This document shows, one piece after another, positions 32,159-43,799 of a stretch of DNA of 64,000 bases (within the stretch, counting starts at the first letter, position 1; each line of letters begins with the position of its first letter). Under the pieces are notes generated by a model, which was not told the origin of the DNA, made no database searches, and saw nothing but the letters and a program-made list of their open reading frames with translations. A program made the position numbers and the translations under genes. Source of the DNA: Pictodentalium vernedei (taxonomy: Eukaryota; Mollusca; Scaphopoda; Dentaliida; Dentaliidae); NCBI GenBank assembly GCA_031216915.1, contig CM062294.1:26846985-26910984 (forward strand). Direction: 5' to 3'.

Positions 32159-34160
32159 TGTTGTATTTTATTTTGATTACATTTGTTAAACTCATGCAAT
32201 TCTCATTTAATTTGAAAAGCTGATGCAGTCATTTCCGAAGTTGCTGTGAGGCATGTGGCCATGAAAATCAACATATTCTGACATATCCTAAAAATTCCCA
32301 AGACGTACCCCATTATATATGGTGCCCCACCATATGCACATGCTCTAGTAGTTGTGTTTTGTCATTTCCCTTCCAACTAGATCACAAATTGTAGCAAAAA
32401 ATCCTTGTTGAAATTTTCTTTTTTTAACTCATGGAAAAAACTCATTTTGGGGCCGACGGACACCCACCACCCTATGTTTCTGGAATTTTGTTCCGCCCCA
32501 ACTCACCCCCCACCCCCACCCCTGGTGGTATTGGAAAAATCTTAAATTTAAAAGAACAAAACTTTATAAAATATTAAAATGTTATTCATTCTCAAGCTCA
32601 GAGACCTTTTAGCGAGATGGAACTAGCTATCTGGATCCAATGACAAGATATATACACAATCTCCCTCGTAATAATGGTTATCATAAAAATACGCACAGGA
32701 AGTACAAGAAAACGTTTGGATTGAGGACATCCCGTTGAAACTATGCTTGTGTCCCTTGTTCTATTTTCAAAGATGTTCTGATGTGTTTGGGTGGAAACTC
32801 CCCTCTGTAAATGCTTTCATAGTAATCCCCGCTAACGTACTCTATCACAACAATGGAGATTGTTCAACAAAAGAATAAAGCCCGATAAAACGTTCTAGTA
32901 TAGAAAACGGGAACAGATTTGAACACAGATGCCATTACTTTGAGATATAAATTGAATTCTGTGTACGGTACGTGTAGAGTGGATTACCACTAAACCACCC
33001 TTAACAGGGACGTCTGGAGCTAATTCGAAGTGGGCGGGGGGGGGGGGGGGGGGAGAGGAGGGATTGGGGAGAGCTAAAAAATGAAGGTTTGGAGAGGTCA
33101 AGCTTCCGCGTGTAGAAATGTTTGAGAAATTAGACCCAAAACACTCAATTTCCTTGCATTTCAGCATCATTTTAATGCAGAAACACTGCGTCCTCGTGGG
33201 TAGAAAGTTTCAAAATCTAGATCGAGAACGTCTCCGGGAGCCCGATAAACAAAACTGGGTATCTGACGAATAAGCGTGTCAACCGAGATCACACAGAGCC
33301 GAAAAATATTTCAAGTTTGCCATAATTTGTTACTTTGTAACAAGGATTACCCAAAACAAGTGTTGTTAATTGGTTGCGAAAGAGACTGTACAGATCTCTT
33401 CTAAGGCACAGACTCGGCGAAAAAAGTGTGTGTGTTGGGGATGGGGGGTAAAGCTGCCCCCCCCCCCCCTCCGCCGTCTCCAGCGTACTTTCGTAATGAG
33501 GAGTTTTCACACAGGCAATAACTCTGAAAAATCCTAAACAGACTTTCATCCAATGGACCTCCGAGTTTAACACGGGCAGACAGGCCTATTGACAGAAACG
33601 ACGTTGGACATTCGTGTGCATTAGCAGATGAATCGATAATTATTACATGGTTGGAAAGTTCACTCCACGAGTGTTTTATTTACTTTCCACGTTCTGTATC
33701 TTCGAATGCGCACTGACAGAGTGCCCATGTTCTTTGGCGTAGAAAAAAAATTAATTCTATTTCGGCTGAGTGACAATGAAATTGCCACTGAACTTAAAAG
33801 ATTCAAAACAGTAGAAAATATTATTAAAGTGCGTTATCTCCCCTCTGAACCTGGATTTTTTGTGACTCTTCTATTCTCCCTTTTTCATTTCTTGTGTATT
33901 GCCTCCTCTGGTGATTACGTCCAGAATATACAAAAAGAAAAATATGTAGAACTGAATTCCACTCCAGGATAAAATTGGAAGAGGGAGCATAAGTTAACGT
34001 GACTAAACTTATTAATGTAAAAGAAAAGTTACGTGTCAGCGTAGGAACACGCATTCACTTGAGGATGAAAAGAATCGAGATTGAAAATTTTGAAAAGATA
34101 CAAGTGGGAATACCGAATCAGTTCAATAAAATCTTTGTTTTCATCAGAATACCCATATCC
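32159..34160. other. Unassigned 2-kb stretch with poly(G/C) tracts
   Basis: G-rich runs occur near 33027-33053 and a C run near 33459-33469. A degenerate CATCCAATGGACCTCCG...CTATTGACAGAAACG segment at 33547-33601 recalls the centre of the MITE at 5824-6136. No gene recognised; ORFs are short and low-complexity. Confidence 0.4.
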
Positions 34161-34163
34161 ATA

Positions 34164-34409
34164 CAGTAAGACTATCGTGAACTGGTCACTTTCCACGGGT
34201 GGGCAATATTTCCACGGCGCAATATTAGATTCCAAACAATAATTATAGAAATAATCATCAGCGCAATTTTAATTAATGAAGCACCGGGTTGTAACCCGGT
34301 GCTTCATTAATTAAAATTGCGCTGATGATGATTGCCATTACCTGGTAAACGCATGCGTAGACATCAGCGTCCACACATGGATTGCGACCAGTCCACGGCG
34401 ACCTTACTG
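34164..34409. mobile_element. TA-flanked palindromic MITE, CAGTAAGGTCGCC family, reference copy
   Basis: Ends CAGTAAGACTATCGTGAACT and CCACGGCGACCTTACTG are flanked by TA (34162-34163, 34410-34411). The central palindrome is CATCAGCGCAATTTTAATTA, ATGAAGCACCGGGTT and the inverse. 246 bp in total. TA duplication and CAGT ends suggest Tc1/mariner-type mobilisation. Confidence 0.85.
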
Positions 34410-34411
34410 TA

Positions 34412-34812
34412 CCGTCAACAGCCAATAAATGTTTGTGTGTATACTCCTAAAGATATGTTCGAACGGAGCTCCAACCTACGACTGTCGAAACCTAGTTGAA
34501 GAAAAACGTCCAGAGACTTTGGATCAAGAAATCTGTGTTGTATAATTTGGACTGTTTTCGGAATCGCACAGATATAAAGCGTTTAACGAGTGCAAAAGGA
34601 AAATGCAGTTTCATGTTACCGGTGGAAGTTTCAATAGAAGCAGATTAAAGTTGAAAACTTGCTCTTGTCCTGCAAATTGGAAAAAACTCAATACTTCAAC
34701 CATTAAGTGTCATTATGAGGTGAGATCTTTTATAAAATAAATTTGATGCTTGCTTATATTTTATACAACAGCTTATATTTTATACATTTAAAATTACATC
34801 AGGTAAGCATGT
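34412..34812. other. Unassigned sequence
   Basis: No gene or repeat recognised. The last bases adjoin the target duplication of the hAT-type element. Confidence 0.4.
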
Positions 34813-34820
34813 CTAACAAT

Positions 34821-35464
34821 CAGGCATGACAAAGTACCTCCGGTACCAACATAACCGGTACCGGGACTGGACAAAGCCTGTCCCGTCGAAACCGGTACCG
34901 GTACCGAGACAAGTCAACAATTGGGTGACATCACAATCAGATGAGAGAAATTCGTATTTAAGCCGACTCAGTCCCCAAGATCTCAACGACAAACATAGCA
35001 TCGTACCAATTATTCTGCGGCGACATCAAAGTAATCATAAAGTTTTATGATTACTTTGATGTCGCCACAGAATAATTTCATTTAGCAGCCCATGACGGTG
35101 CTTTCCTTGTCTTTGATGCCACGTTTCGAAAATTAAAATGATCGGCCTTATCGAGGTGGTGGTGCAGACAGAACATGCCCCTTTAGAGTGTTTTGATATG
35201 TTAATTCACAAATAAGCTGAAAGTATGTCGTATTAGTGTGCCATACACAATTCGTCCCCTGTGTTCCAATGTGTTCCTAGTGCCAGTAGGTACATAGAAC
35301 ACATTGGAACTCAGGTGACGAATTCTTAGTCCGTTTAGCCTCGTTCAGTTAGGAATTTCCCCATAAAATAATTTTGCCCCGGTAGCAGCGGGACAAAAGC
35401 TCCAGTACCGGTGCCGGTTGGAGCTTGAGATAACCGGCGGTACCGGTACCGTTTGATATGCCTG
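34821..35464. mobile_element. hAT-type element with ACCGGTACCGG subterminal repeats
   Basis: The 644-bp element starts CAGGCATGACAAAGTACC and ends TTTGATATGCCTG. It is flanked by CTAACAAT (34813-34820) and CTAACAAC (35465-35472), an 8-bp duplication with one mismatch. Repeated GGTACCGG motifs near both ends would be transposase binding sites by analogy with hAT elements. Two hairpins lie inside: ATTCTGCGGCGACATCAAAG with its inverse (about 35010-35075), and GTTCCAATGTGTTCC with its inverse (about 35243-35325). The second resembles the hairpin at 47226-47296. Confidence 0.82.
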
Positions 35465-35659
35465 CTAACAACTTTCGTCACTGAAAGAGATTTACAGGAT
35501 CGGCAGCTTCTCTTAATTTTCTAAAGTTGTCAGCAAATTTAATACTAAGAATGCGGGCATTTCATATAAAAAATTGAAATTTTGAAATGTTAGCGAAGTT
35601 GTATCATCGACATGCGCATCATTCCACAAACTTCGGGCATTTTCCTGTAAAGGAGTCAG

Positions 35660-35725
35660 GGCCGTATTATTCATAAGGCTGACTAGGCTGAAGCTCGGGG
35701 GCCCGTAGGGACAGGGGGCCCGCCA
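35660..35725 (+). mobile_element. Possible hAT-type terminal fragment (CAGGGCCG...GGGGGCCCG)
   Basis: CAGGGCCGTATTATTCATAA is followed by GCTCGGGGGCCCGTAG and CAGGGGGCCCGCC, a composition typical of hAT termini in invertebrates. The opposite end was not found. Confidence 0.35.
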
Positions 35726-35872
35726 TTTTATTTTTTTTTTTTTTGCTGAGGCACTGTTACCAGTGCGTTAGGGCTTTAATGACACTTTGCACTCACATCT
35801 GCATATGTATTTCTCCATATATATACACTCATAAGTATACTATATATATAGACAATATACATATAATGGTTT

Positions 35873-37498
35873 TTAGCTCATCTTGATAAAGTCAAGCTGA
35901 GCTAATCTCATCGCTCTCCGTCCGTCGTTCGTCGTCCGTCCGTCCGTCCGTCCGTCCGTTAACACCATGTTTTGGTCTTCTCATCCAAAGCCACTGGGCC
36001 AATTCAAATGAAAGTTTGTGTGAGTGATGGCCCCGGAGGGGCATTGCATTTTTATTCAACTCGGCATGCTCAGCCCCACAGGGAGGGAGTGGGGGAAAAT
36101 ACTCCAAAATATTTTTGAAATCTTCTTCTCATGAACCAGTGTGTACAATGACTTGATATTTGCTATGGAGCTCCCTTTTGAGATGTAGAATCAAGTTTGT
36201 TCAAACAAAGTTTATGAAGGAATATTTGGCTTTGTAATGGGAGGGGTAAGATTTTTTACCCCCACCCAAAATTTCTATTTCAAAAACCGGTGGGCCAACT
36301 TCAACCAAATCTGGCATGTCGTTTAAGTGGGTCCTAAGTAATTGATTGATGCCCCAAAAAAATTTTCACAGCCCTGTGACAACTCCAGGGGCTAAAAACA
36401 AAAAAGAATTCAAAAGCCCATATATCCCAAACCAGAAGGAACAGAGAACTGGTATTTGGTATGAAACATCCTTGGGACCAGAAGGGGGGGATTTGTTAAA
36501 AAACATTGTCACCAGTTCAATTACATGTAGGGTGTCTGGTAGAGGGTATTGAAAAAATGATGAGTCAGCATTTTTGCAGTTGTTTTATCCCTTTCACAGA
36601 AATTTTTGATTGACATGTTGTGTTCTTAAATTTATTTATTTATTTATTGATGTTTAAGGTCACATATTTATGCACAATGGCTAATCACGACCGTGACAGT
36701 TTTACGGGTGGAGGAAGCCGGAGTACCCGGAGAGAACCACCGAGCAACGACGAGCAGCTGCCAGCTCCCCAACATCGTAACTCCACACTACAGCACAGGC
36801 AGGGTTAGATTGGTTGAAGACAAGCATACCATCGACGTGCAGTACATGTACGCCTTAGTACACGGCGTCGTCGTGCCCCCACATGGGCAATGGGGGTGAA
36901 GTGTCTTGCCCAAGGACACAACGCGGTTGCCGCAGGTGGGATTCGAACCGAGGACCTCTCGGCTTGCAGCCTGCACCTCTACCTACTGAGCCACCGCGCC
37001 CCGTGTTCTTAAATAAACAAAAATTCTGTTATGAACATTTAATCTTGTTAGTACAATCTATCAATTCTGTGGGGGACTTTTGCTTGTTTTAGAAAGATTT
37101 TTATTTATGTTTAATGAACCATTTCAATGCTGGAAAACTTCTGATGCCTGTGTGCATGGCTTTAATTTAACCCTCTCAAGTCTGCAGTGTGGGTTTCAAA
37201 GATTTTTATTGATATCATGAACAAACAAAAAACCTTTCAGCTTTCAATACTGTTTTTTCTGTTTCCTTGGAAAAAATTGATCTGATTCCTGTCTGAATAT
37301 CTTTAATTTCACCCTCTCATGACTTCAGTGTGTTTTTTTCAAAGATTTTTTTCTCTCATGATGGACTCTTTCTCTACTGATTTCATGTTGAATGAACCCT
37401 TCTTTCTATGCTGGAAACATTTATCTGATTCCTGTGTGCATGTCTTTAATTTAACCCTCTCAAGACTGCAGGTCTGTAGCAGGGAGTTCCAAAGATTT
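35873..37498 (+). mobile_element. Helentron-like non-autonomous element, copy 1 (interrupted, 3' end lost)
   Basis: Starts in a T run with AGCTCATCTTGATAAAGTCA and AGCTGAGCTAATCTCATCGC, an imperfect 5' inverted pair, followed by GTCC repeats. Homology to copy 2 continues through CACCATGTTTTGGTCTTCT, CCACTGGGCCAATTCAA and TGAACCAGTGTGTACAATGA to about 36600. A SINE interrupts it at 36632-37002. The 3' part (37128-37498) holds three units of about 135 bp (CTGGAAA...TGATTCCTGTGTGCATG...TTAACCCTCTCAAG...CAAAGATTTTT). Copy 2 starts within the third unit, so this copy lacks its 3' hairpin. Confidence 0.65.
36632..37002 (-). mobile_element. tRNA-headed SINE, full length, with 12-bp duplication
   Basis: Minus-strand copy with intact B box (GATTCGAACCGAGGACC complement, near 36940) and A box (CTACCTACTGAGCCACC complement, near 36980). 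The family body and TTTATTTATTGATGTTTAAGG tail side are also present. Perfect duplications GTGTTCTTAAAT (36620-36631, 37003-37014) make it one of the youngest-looking copies here. Confidence 0.93.
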
Positions 37499-37499
37499 T

Positions 37500-39391
37500 T
37501 AGCTCATCTTGACAAAGTTAAGCTGAGCTAATCTCATCGCTCTCCATCCGTCGTCCGTCAGCACCATGTTTTGGTCTTCTCCTCCAAAGCCACTGGGCCA
37601 ATTCAATTGAAAGTTTGTGTGAGTGATGGTCCCGAAGGGGCATTGCACCTTTGTTCAACTCAACATGCTCAGCCCCATAGGGAGGGAGTGGGGGAAAATG
37701 CTCCAAAATATTTTTAAAAATCTTCTTCTCATGAACCAGTGTGTACAATGACTTGATATATGCTATGGAGCTTCCTTTTGAGGTGTAGAATCAACTTTGT
37801 TCAAACGAAGTTTCGTGAAGCAATATTTGGCTTTATAATGGGAGGGGTAAGATTTTTGACCCCGCCCAAAATTTCTATTTTCTGAACCGATGGTCCGGTT
37901 TGAACCAAATTTGGTATGTGGTATTACTGGGTCATAAGTACTTGACACATGCAAAAACAAAAAAATTCCCGCATCCCTATGGGAACCGTGGGAGCTAAAA
38001 TAGAAATATTTTCAAACGCCCATATTTTCAAAACCACACGGAACATAGAACTGTTATTGGTATGCAGTATCCTTAGGACCGGTAGAATTGAATGGTAAAA
38101 AAATTGCCATCGGTTTTGTTAAGGTGTTCTGTAATGGGCATCGAAAAAAATGCTGAGTCAGCATATTTGCAAAAATTAAAAAAAATCTTTTCTCCAGAAC
38201 CAATCATCAGAATCTTTTGATATTCGGTATACAGCATTCACAGGGGTGTCAGATACAAGTTTTTTAAAATAAAGCCCATTGGTTCATATTGGGCCCAATA
38301 TAGGAGCCCGAATTTTTTACATAGGGTAATATGGGGAATATTCTTCTTCAGAACCACCAGTAACAATCTTTTAATGTTTGCTATACATCATTGGTATGAG
38401 GGTCAGATTCAAGATTGTTCAAACCAAGTCCCTAGGTTAATATTTGGGCTTCCTACGGAAGCCCAAATTTTAACTTTGTTCAATATGGGGGATAATTTTT
38501 AAAAATCTTCTTCTCCAGACCACCAGGTAGAATGCTTTCATATTTGATATGCAACATCTCTAGGGGGTCAGATTCAAGTTTGTTCAAATCAGATCCCTAG
38601 GTATATATTTGGGCTCGCTATGGTAGACACATTTTTACTTAGTGCGATATGAGGAAATTTCTTTAAAAATCTTCTTCTTCAGATCCACCAGTCGGAATGC
38701 TTTCATATTTGGTATACAACATCTCTAGGGGTGGGGGGGGGGGGGCAGGTTCCAGTTTGTTCAATTCAAGAACCTGGGTTAATATTTGGGCTCCATATGG
38801 GGACCTGAAATTTAACTTAGTACAATATGAGGGAATTCTTCAAAAATCCTCTTCTTCAGATCCACTAGTCAGAATGCTCTCATATTTGGTATAGGGTAAT
38901 ATTTGGGCTCGCTATGGTAGCCCAAATTTTAACTTAGTGCAATATGGAGAAATTTCTTTAAAATTTCTCTTCTTAAGATCCAACAGTCAGAATGATTTCA
39001 TATTTGGTACACAACATCTCTAGGGAGGTCAGATTCAACTGTGTTCAAATCGAGAGGCTGGGTTAATATTTGGGCTCCATATGGGTTGCCGGAATTGGCC
39101 ATTTTGCTGAAGATTTAAAAATGTTATATTCAGTACCCTCTAGAGGTGTGTAACTAAGATTAATCCACATAGGTTGTATCAAGTGGCTTCATAGGGGAGC
39201 TCTACATTTTACATTATGATCAACTGAAGAAAAGACATGATACCTGGATTATTTTTATCATTCCCGAGGGACTCAAGGATTGACAGTGTAGCCTATGGAG
39301 ATGGGTTGCTTAATGTAGATTCATTCTTGGACTCTGTTTATATTGTGTTCTGTTCAAGATGAGCGCTTCAGGCCCCGTGGGGCCTCTTGTT
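37500..39391 (+). mobile_element. Helentron-like non-autonomous element, copy 2, both ends present
   Basis: The 5' end AGCTCATCTTGACAAAGTTA and GCTGAGCTAATCTCATCGC lies in a T run. The 3' end is GATGAGCGCTTCAGGCCCCG followed by TGGGGCCTCTTG, a hairpin (AGGCCCC/GGGGCCT) a few bases from a T-rich flank. An insertion between T residues, a 5' inverted pair and a 3' hairpin fit Helentron-like elements; this is inference without a Rep/helicase gene. The middle contains about five diverged tandem units of 150-190 bp (ATATTTGG..TACAACATCTCTAGG, GTTCAAATC, TAATATTTGGGCTC). No protein is encoded. Confidence 0.7.
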
Positions 39392-39399
39392 TTATATAT

Positions 39400-39492
39400 G
39401 GTTTATACAACAAGTTGTAGTTAATATTTTCGAGGCTCTGTCGAGAAAATATTAACTATATTTCAACGAGTTGTATAAACCAGATATAAAAA
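39400..39492. repeat. Palindrome with CGAGGCTCTGTCGAG centre
   Basis: The arms TTATACAACAAGTTGTAGTT and CAACGAGTTGTATAA are imperfect. The inner arms GTTAATATTTTC and GAAAATATTAAC are perfect. It directly follows the Helentron-like copy. Confidence 0.75.
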
Positions 39493-39909
39493 AACACTAT
39501 ATGTATATTGTTTTTATCTGATAATAAAAAAGTAGTTTCACTCGTTGATGCTTATATTCACTTTATCCTGATTCCCACGGACCACCGTAGAAAACGAGAC
39601 AAATCAAATGGGACGAGAGAAACAGAGTTGCATCCCTTTTAACACAAAATCTATGACACCGATTGATTCACACTTTCTGGGATTTGTCACTGCACTGAAA
39701 CAAAAAAGTTATCATGCTACGTTTGCTTGAAATCAGTGAGCGAAAAGCAGATTGTTTAGTAACTTTTTCATTCAGAATCGGACAATTTTGGAATAACTCT
39801 CTGTAATTTACGTTCCCTTGGTGATGTCGTTGTAGGATTTTCTGTGAACTGGTAAGTGTATATGTTCATATTTTGTACATAAATCATGTTGTTCCGTAGA
39901 ATATACCAA

Positions 39910-40082
39910 TAACATGATTTTTGAGGGCGGTATGGTTTATTAACGGCCCTACAGAAATGATTAACAGCCCAAGGGTCTATTAGCGGCCCAAGACGAAGTC
40001 GAGGGCCGCTAATAGCCCAAGGGCTGTTAATCATTTCTGTAGGGCCGTTAATAAACCATAACGGCCGACAAAAATCATGTTA
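39910..40082. mobile_element. Palindromic MITE, TAACATGA...TCATGTTA family, copy 2
   Basis: Same ends and same centre (GACGAAGTCGAGGGCCGC) as 11878-12050. The outer arms GGTTTATTAACGGCC and inverse differ slightly from the first copy. The flanks (ATTTCTATTATT) are shared as well, so the true boundary may extend a little further right. Confidence 0.8.
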
Positions 40083-40963
40083 TTTCTATTATTACCACTA
40101 AAAGGGAAGGACACTCAAGTAACCTCAAAATAACAATGAACGCGTGTCGTCTGTTTGCAAACAATACCATGTGATCAAAACAAGCCAAAGTAATTGAATA
40201 TTCATGAGTTGTCGGAGTTTATTTTTGGAAGTTTTTTGAAAACAAGTACGAAATAACCGATGTTAAAAATCCAGGATCGGAGTTTGGCAGCTTCAAAAAC
40301 AGAATGATACATAAATATACTCACATTATATCACTATTTGGCCCCTTATGTTTCAGTAAATAGATTATATTTGGTGTAATCGCCTCAAGTAACTGCTGTG
40401 AGATTTGTTTACCTCGCACAGCATCCGAACTCACAAAGCAGAAACAGAAGATTGGGAATGGGAGGTAATTCGGTCACGTGACGATGGCGCTAATGGGAAG
40501 GAAAAGCCCATTAGCGACCCAGCACGTCACGTGATGACCTGAGCATTTATCGCGTATTAATGCCCAGGAAATTAGCGATAATGGCCCAAGGAACGCCCGC
40601 TAAAGTAGTAATAATAATTGTTGAACATTGTTTGTTGACATTGTCATTTCCTCGTGATTTAGAATGTTTAAGGGTACTCATACTGCTAGGGTGATGTAAT
40701 TATGACACTTTGTTTGCTGAATTGGTGATGTTATTGCGAAGCAATCGAATTACCGCGTTCAGACAGAATGTTGGAATATAATGTGTATTCAATTGGGAAG
40801 CTTCCATTAATTATGGTCCACTTTTTTGTTTTTGTTTACAATTTGTACGAAACATTTTTTTTCAGGTAGCAGACGAACTTGTAATTAGGGCAGTACTTTG
40901 ATCGTGAACGTAGACATAACTATAAATAAATAGCGCCCCACACATTATTGACTCTCTGGGAAT
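40083..40963. other. Unassigned sequence with a GGCGCTAATGGG inverted repeat
   Basis: TCACGTGACGATGGCGCTAA and GCCCATTAGCGACCCAGCAC (about 40474-40535) form an imperfect palindrome. No gene recognised. Confidence 0.4.
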
Positions 40964-40971
40964 TTCTACAT

Positions 40972-41703
40972 CAGTGGTGGCGCCAAGGAGTGGGGGGGGG
41001 GGGGGGGGGGTCGGGGGGGGGGGGGGTCAGGGGGGCTAAAGCCTACCCGTCGGAGAGGTCCAGCCCCCCCCCCCCCCCCCCCCCCCGTCGGAGATTTTTA
41101 GTCAGTCCGTCGGAGAGTCTCGTAAACCCGACTTCACGAGAAATTTCCGACAATCGAATGTCTTGTCAGTCTCGAACCCGTGCAGCACTGGAACTATGAT
41201 AGAGAATAGTGAGTCTCACGAAATTCCTTAATGTCGTTCGTCAAACTGGCTTTATAGATGAAATATTTCCCGACCTTATTATAATATGTTTACTTTAACC
41301 CTTTACCTAAGATAACGGCCAAAACCGGCCAGCGCTATTCTCAAAAATCGCCAATTAATTTTCATTATTTTTTTCATTTTTTGTCTCAAAAACATAGGTT
41401 ATGACCCCCTCGTTGGAACGAGCTCGTTCCAACGAGGGGTCATAACCTATGTTTTTGAGACAGAAAATGAAAAAAATTAGTTATTCAAGAATTATTTTTG
41501 CAAGTGTCGTCTGCTTTTTCAGGTTAGGTAAAGGGTTGAATAATCAACAAACATACTCAATTTGCTTCTATTTTGGTTCTCCAATTTACCAATTTTCACT
41601 CATTTTCCTTCGTTTGGGAGGTCAAATGGTATAGCCCCCCCCCCCTGTCGGAGAGGTCAGCCCCCCCCCCCCCCCTGTCGAGAAATCCCTGGCGCCACCC
41701 CTG
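40972..41703. mobile_element. hAT-type G-rich element with perfect 8-bp duplication, hosting a MITE
   Basis: Ends CAGTGGTGGCGCCAAGGAG and CCCTGGCGCCACCCCTG are inverted repeats flanked by identical TTCTACAT (40964-40971, 41704-41711). Poly(G) and poly(C) runs with GTCGGAGAGGTC-type spacers lie at both ends. The family A MITE at 41299-41535 is inserted inside. No transposase ORF remains. Confidence 0.88.
41299..41535. mobile_element. TTAA MITE family A inside a hAT-type element
   Basis: TTAA at 41295-41298 and TTGA (one change) after the right end. The GAGCTC centre is shortened (a single AACGAGCTCGTT), while the arms are nearly identical to other copies. It inserted after the surrounding element did. 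Confidence 0.88.
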
Positions 41704-41979
41704 TTCTACATGACTTCATAACTTAAGGTTTTGAACGAAGTAGTTTGTAATTATTTCTTTATTTCAGCTAAATGAACAGAAAAATTGCTTGTTTGTACTT
41801 ATAAGCTGTAGAAAATATTTGATATTATTTCGATAAAATATAACTTGCTCCTTCAACGAAAAAATCAAACCTTCATTATGATGTTTATGAATGAATGAAA
41901 ATTGAATCGAACGAGGTCAAAGGTCGTTCGCATAAATTATAATTATACACAACACCCGTTATATACTTCAAGCAGCCCT

Positions 41980-42433
41980 CACGCTAAAAACTAAAGTGTT
42001 AAAACTGACACTTTCAAGGCGTTAAACCCATTCTAACTCTTAGGGTTTGATTTTAAGACTCAAAGTGCAATGCTTTAAGCACTTAGACATTACAATCGTC
42101 AGACATCTGAAACTTGAATGGATGGCACTTCCCATGTGTCTGGCATTGGTGGTTCTTCCAGAATCGTCCATAATTTGATTTGCGCTTGGTGGGTACATAA
42201 TTAAAAGGACACAACGCAGATGACGCGGATCAGGCTCGATAGTTCGATCCTGATCCGCGTCATCTGCGTTGTTTCCTTTTAAGTGTCGCGACATTACACT
42301 TGTCAAGTGGTATTATTGTAACACCTGTCAAGTTCTGGGATATCTACACTTGAACAAAGTGCTAGTTCAGCACTTAGTATGTGTTAAATACAGCACTTCA
42401 AGTGTAGTTTTTAACACTTTAGTTTTTAGCGTG
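41980..42433 (-). mobile_element. 454-bp CAC-ended palindromic element, copy 1
   Basis: Ends CACGCTAAAAACTAAAGTGT and its inverse TTTTTAGCGTG surround a long, gapped palindrome. The centre is AACGCAGATGACGCGGATCA around a CGATAGTTCG loop. The same 454-bp element in opposite orientation is at 58137-58590. Only a 2-bp repeat (CT) flanks it, so a CACTA-like relation is possible but unproven. The ORF on the minus strand is a by-product of the palindrome. Confidence 0.82.
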
Positions 42434-43255
42434 CTTGAAATTAGGAATATTTTACCACGCCAATCAATTGCTGTGGTAAATTCCATTTCCCACGGCATTG
42501 CCACTACAATCACAGACAAAAATCAATTCTGTACATTGTGGAGACGATGAGTTGTAAGCCTCGGACTTTATGTCTAATCCATGGCCTTGTTTCTATAGCT
42601 CAAGATTTGTTCACTTGGCTTCTTGGAAATAAATATGGTTTGAACTAAAAAACATCACAAATCAAGAACTATGAGTGCATGTAGCCTTTCCTAACTCAAG
42701 CATTGAATATCAGGACTGGCAGGTAACTGCCAGTCCTGATATTCAATACTTGAGTTATATAATTAAGAGTGTTGCACAAGGGTATTATGGGTGGGACGTT
42801 GCTCATGATTTCTAATACACATTATTGAAAAATTATAAATTGAGCATCTGGGGAAAATGTTACCACAGCATTAATGTGGAGTGGTAAAACTAATTTACTA
42901 CAGCATTCACCACGGCAGTGCTGATTACTGTGGCCATTTTCGAGGGCTGCTTTAAGTATATACAACGGGTCTTATACTTTATGGTTATCAGATAAATATT
43001 TATATACAGTACATTATTTTAATGCTTATTTAAATAATATGTCAAGTTGTGAGTAGAATTCTTCAGGGTTATGTACTGCGGCATGGTGCCTACCGTATCA
43101 GGGTCAGTCGGTCAGGCTGTCAGCTGTAGTAGGGTGAATCATTGAAGTGCCAGAGGGGGCCCCGTCCCAAAGTACCTAAAAGCCTAGGGATCAGTTCATG
43201 GGTTAATACGGCAATGGGAGGAGTATAAATATGGGGAACACTGGCGAAGCGAGAC
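42434..43255. other. Unassigned sequence with one hairpin
   Basis: A perfect hairpin (ACTCAAG.ATTGAATATCAGG, ACTGGCAG and inverse) lies at about 42696-42757. No gene recognised. A TATA-like GAGTATAAATATGG lies at 43221-43234, just upstream of the 5S-like block. Confidence 0.45.
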
Positions 43256-43345
43256 AGGTTCTCGTTAGATTATCGAAGTTAAGCAACGTCGAGCCCAGTT
43301 AATCCTTGGATGGGTGACCATTCGGCGATTAATTCGGGTGCTTCC
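43256..43345 (+). repeat. 5S rRNA-derived sequence with a different 3' body
   Basis: AGGTTCTCGTTAGATTATCG, AAGTTAAGCAACGTCGAGCC, CAGTTAATCCTTGGATGGGT, GACC and then ATTCGGGTGCTTCCCAC follow the order of 5S rRNA from roughly its middle third to near its 3' end. Unlike the SINE copies at 10.1, 20.4 and 47.8 kb, it is not followed by the GTGTCCTTGGGCAAG body but by unrelated sequence. It could be a 5S pseudogene or a second 5S-derived SINE. The 5' third of 5S is missing, so it is not a functional rRNA gene. Confidence 0.75.
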
Positions 43346-43536
43346 CACAGTACTGGCTGGTGTGCGATCAGCTAAGTTTAAGTGTGTGATTCTACGACGT
43401 TGCATCACATGCCAGCTGTGAACGTTGGGAATGTTCACCAGTACTTCGCACCTAGCATCGTACCTAGGTGTAAAAAGGGACCTGTTGAGGTGCTTGCCTT
43501 GTGTGCCCGTCTGTGAGCACCGGCAGTATGCTCCGT

Positions 43537-43620
43537 TGAGTTGAGCTAACAATGCCATAGAATGAACAAAGGGTGTGAACCCTTTGTTCATTCTATGACA
43601 CTGTCAGCTCAACTCAACAG
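43537..43620. repeat. Hairpin with GTTGAGTTGAGCT arms
   Basis: Outer arms GTTGAGTTGAGCT and AGCTCAACTCAAC, and inner arms CATAGAATGAACAAAGGGT and ACCCTTTGTTCATTCTATG, flank a tiny loop. It may be the 3' part of the 5S-derived repeat that starts 200 bp earlier. Confidence 0.8.
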
Positions 43621-43799
43621 ATACGGGGTAATATTGTAAGTCAGAGAGCATTGCGGTGCATTGCATTATTATAAAAATACGGACACATGCTTTTTTACAA
43701 TTTTTTTTTTCCAATCAGTTTGAACGTTTGAATATTATTCTCTGTTTAAACCCATTTAAAAATACGAAAACGGCCCTTAAAGATGTTCTATTAGCCTTT

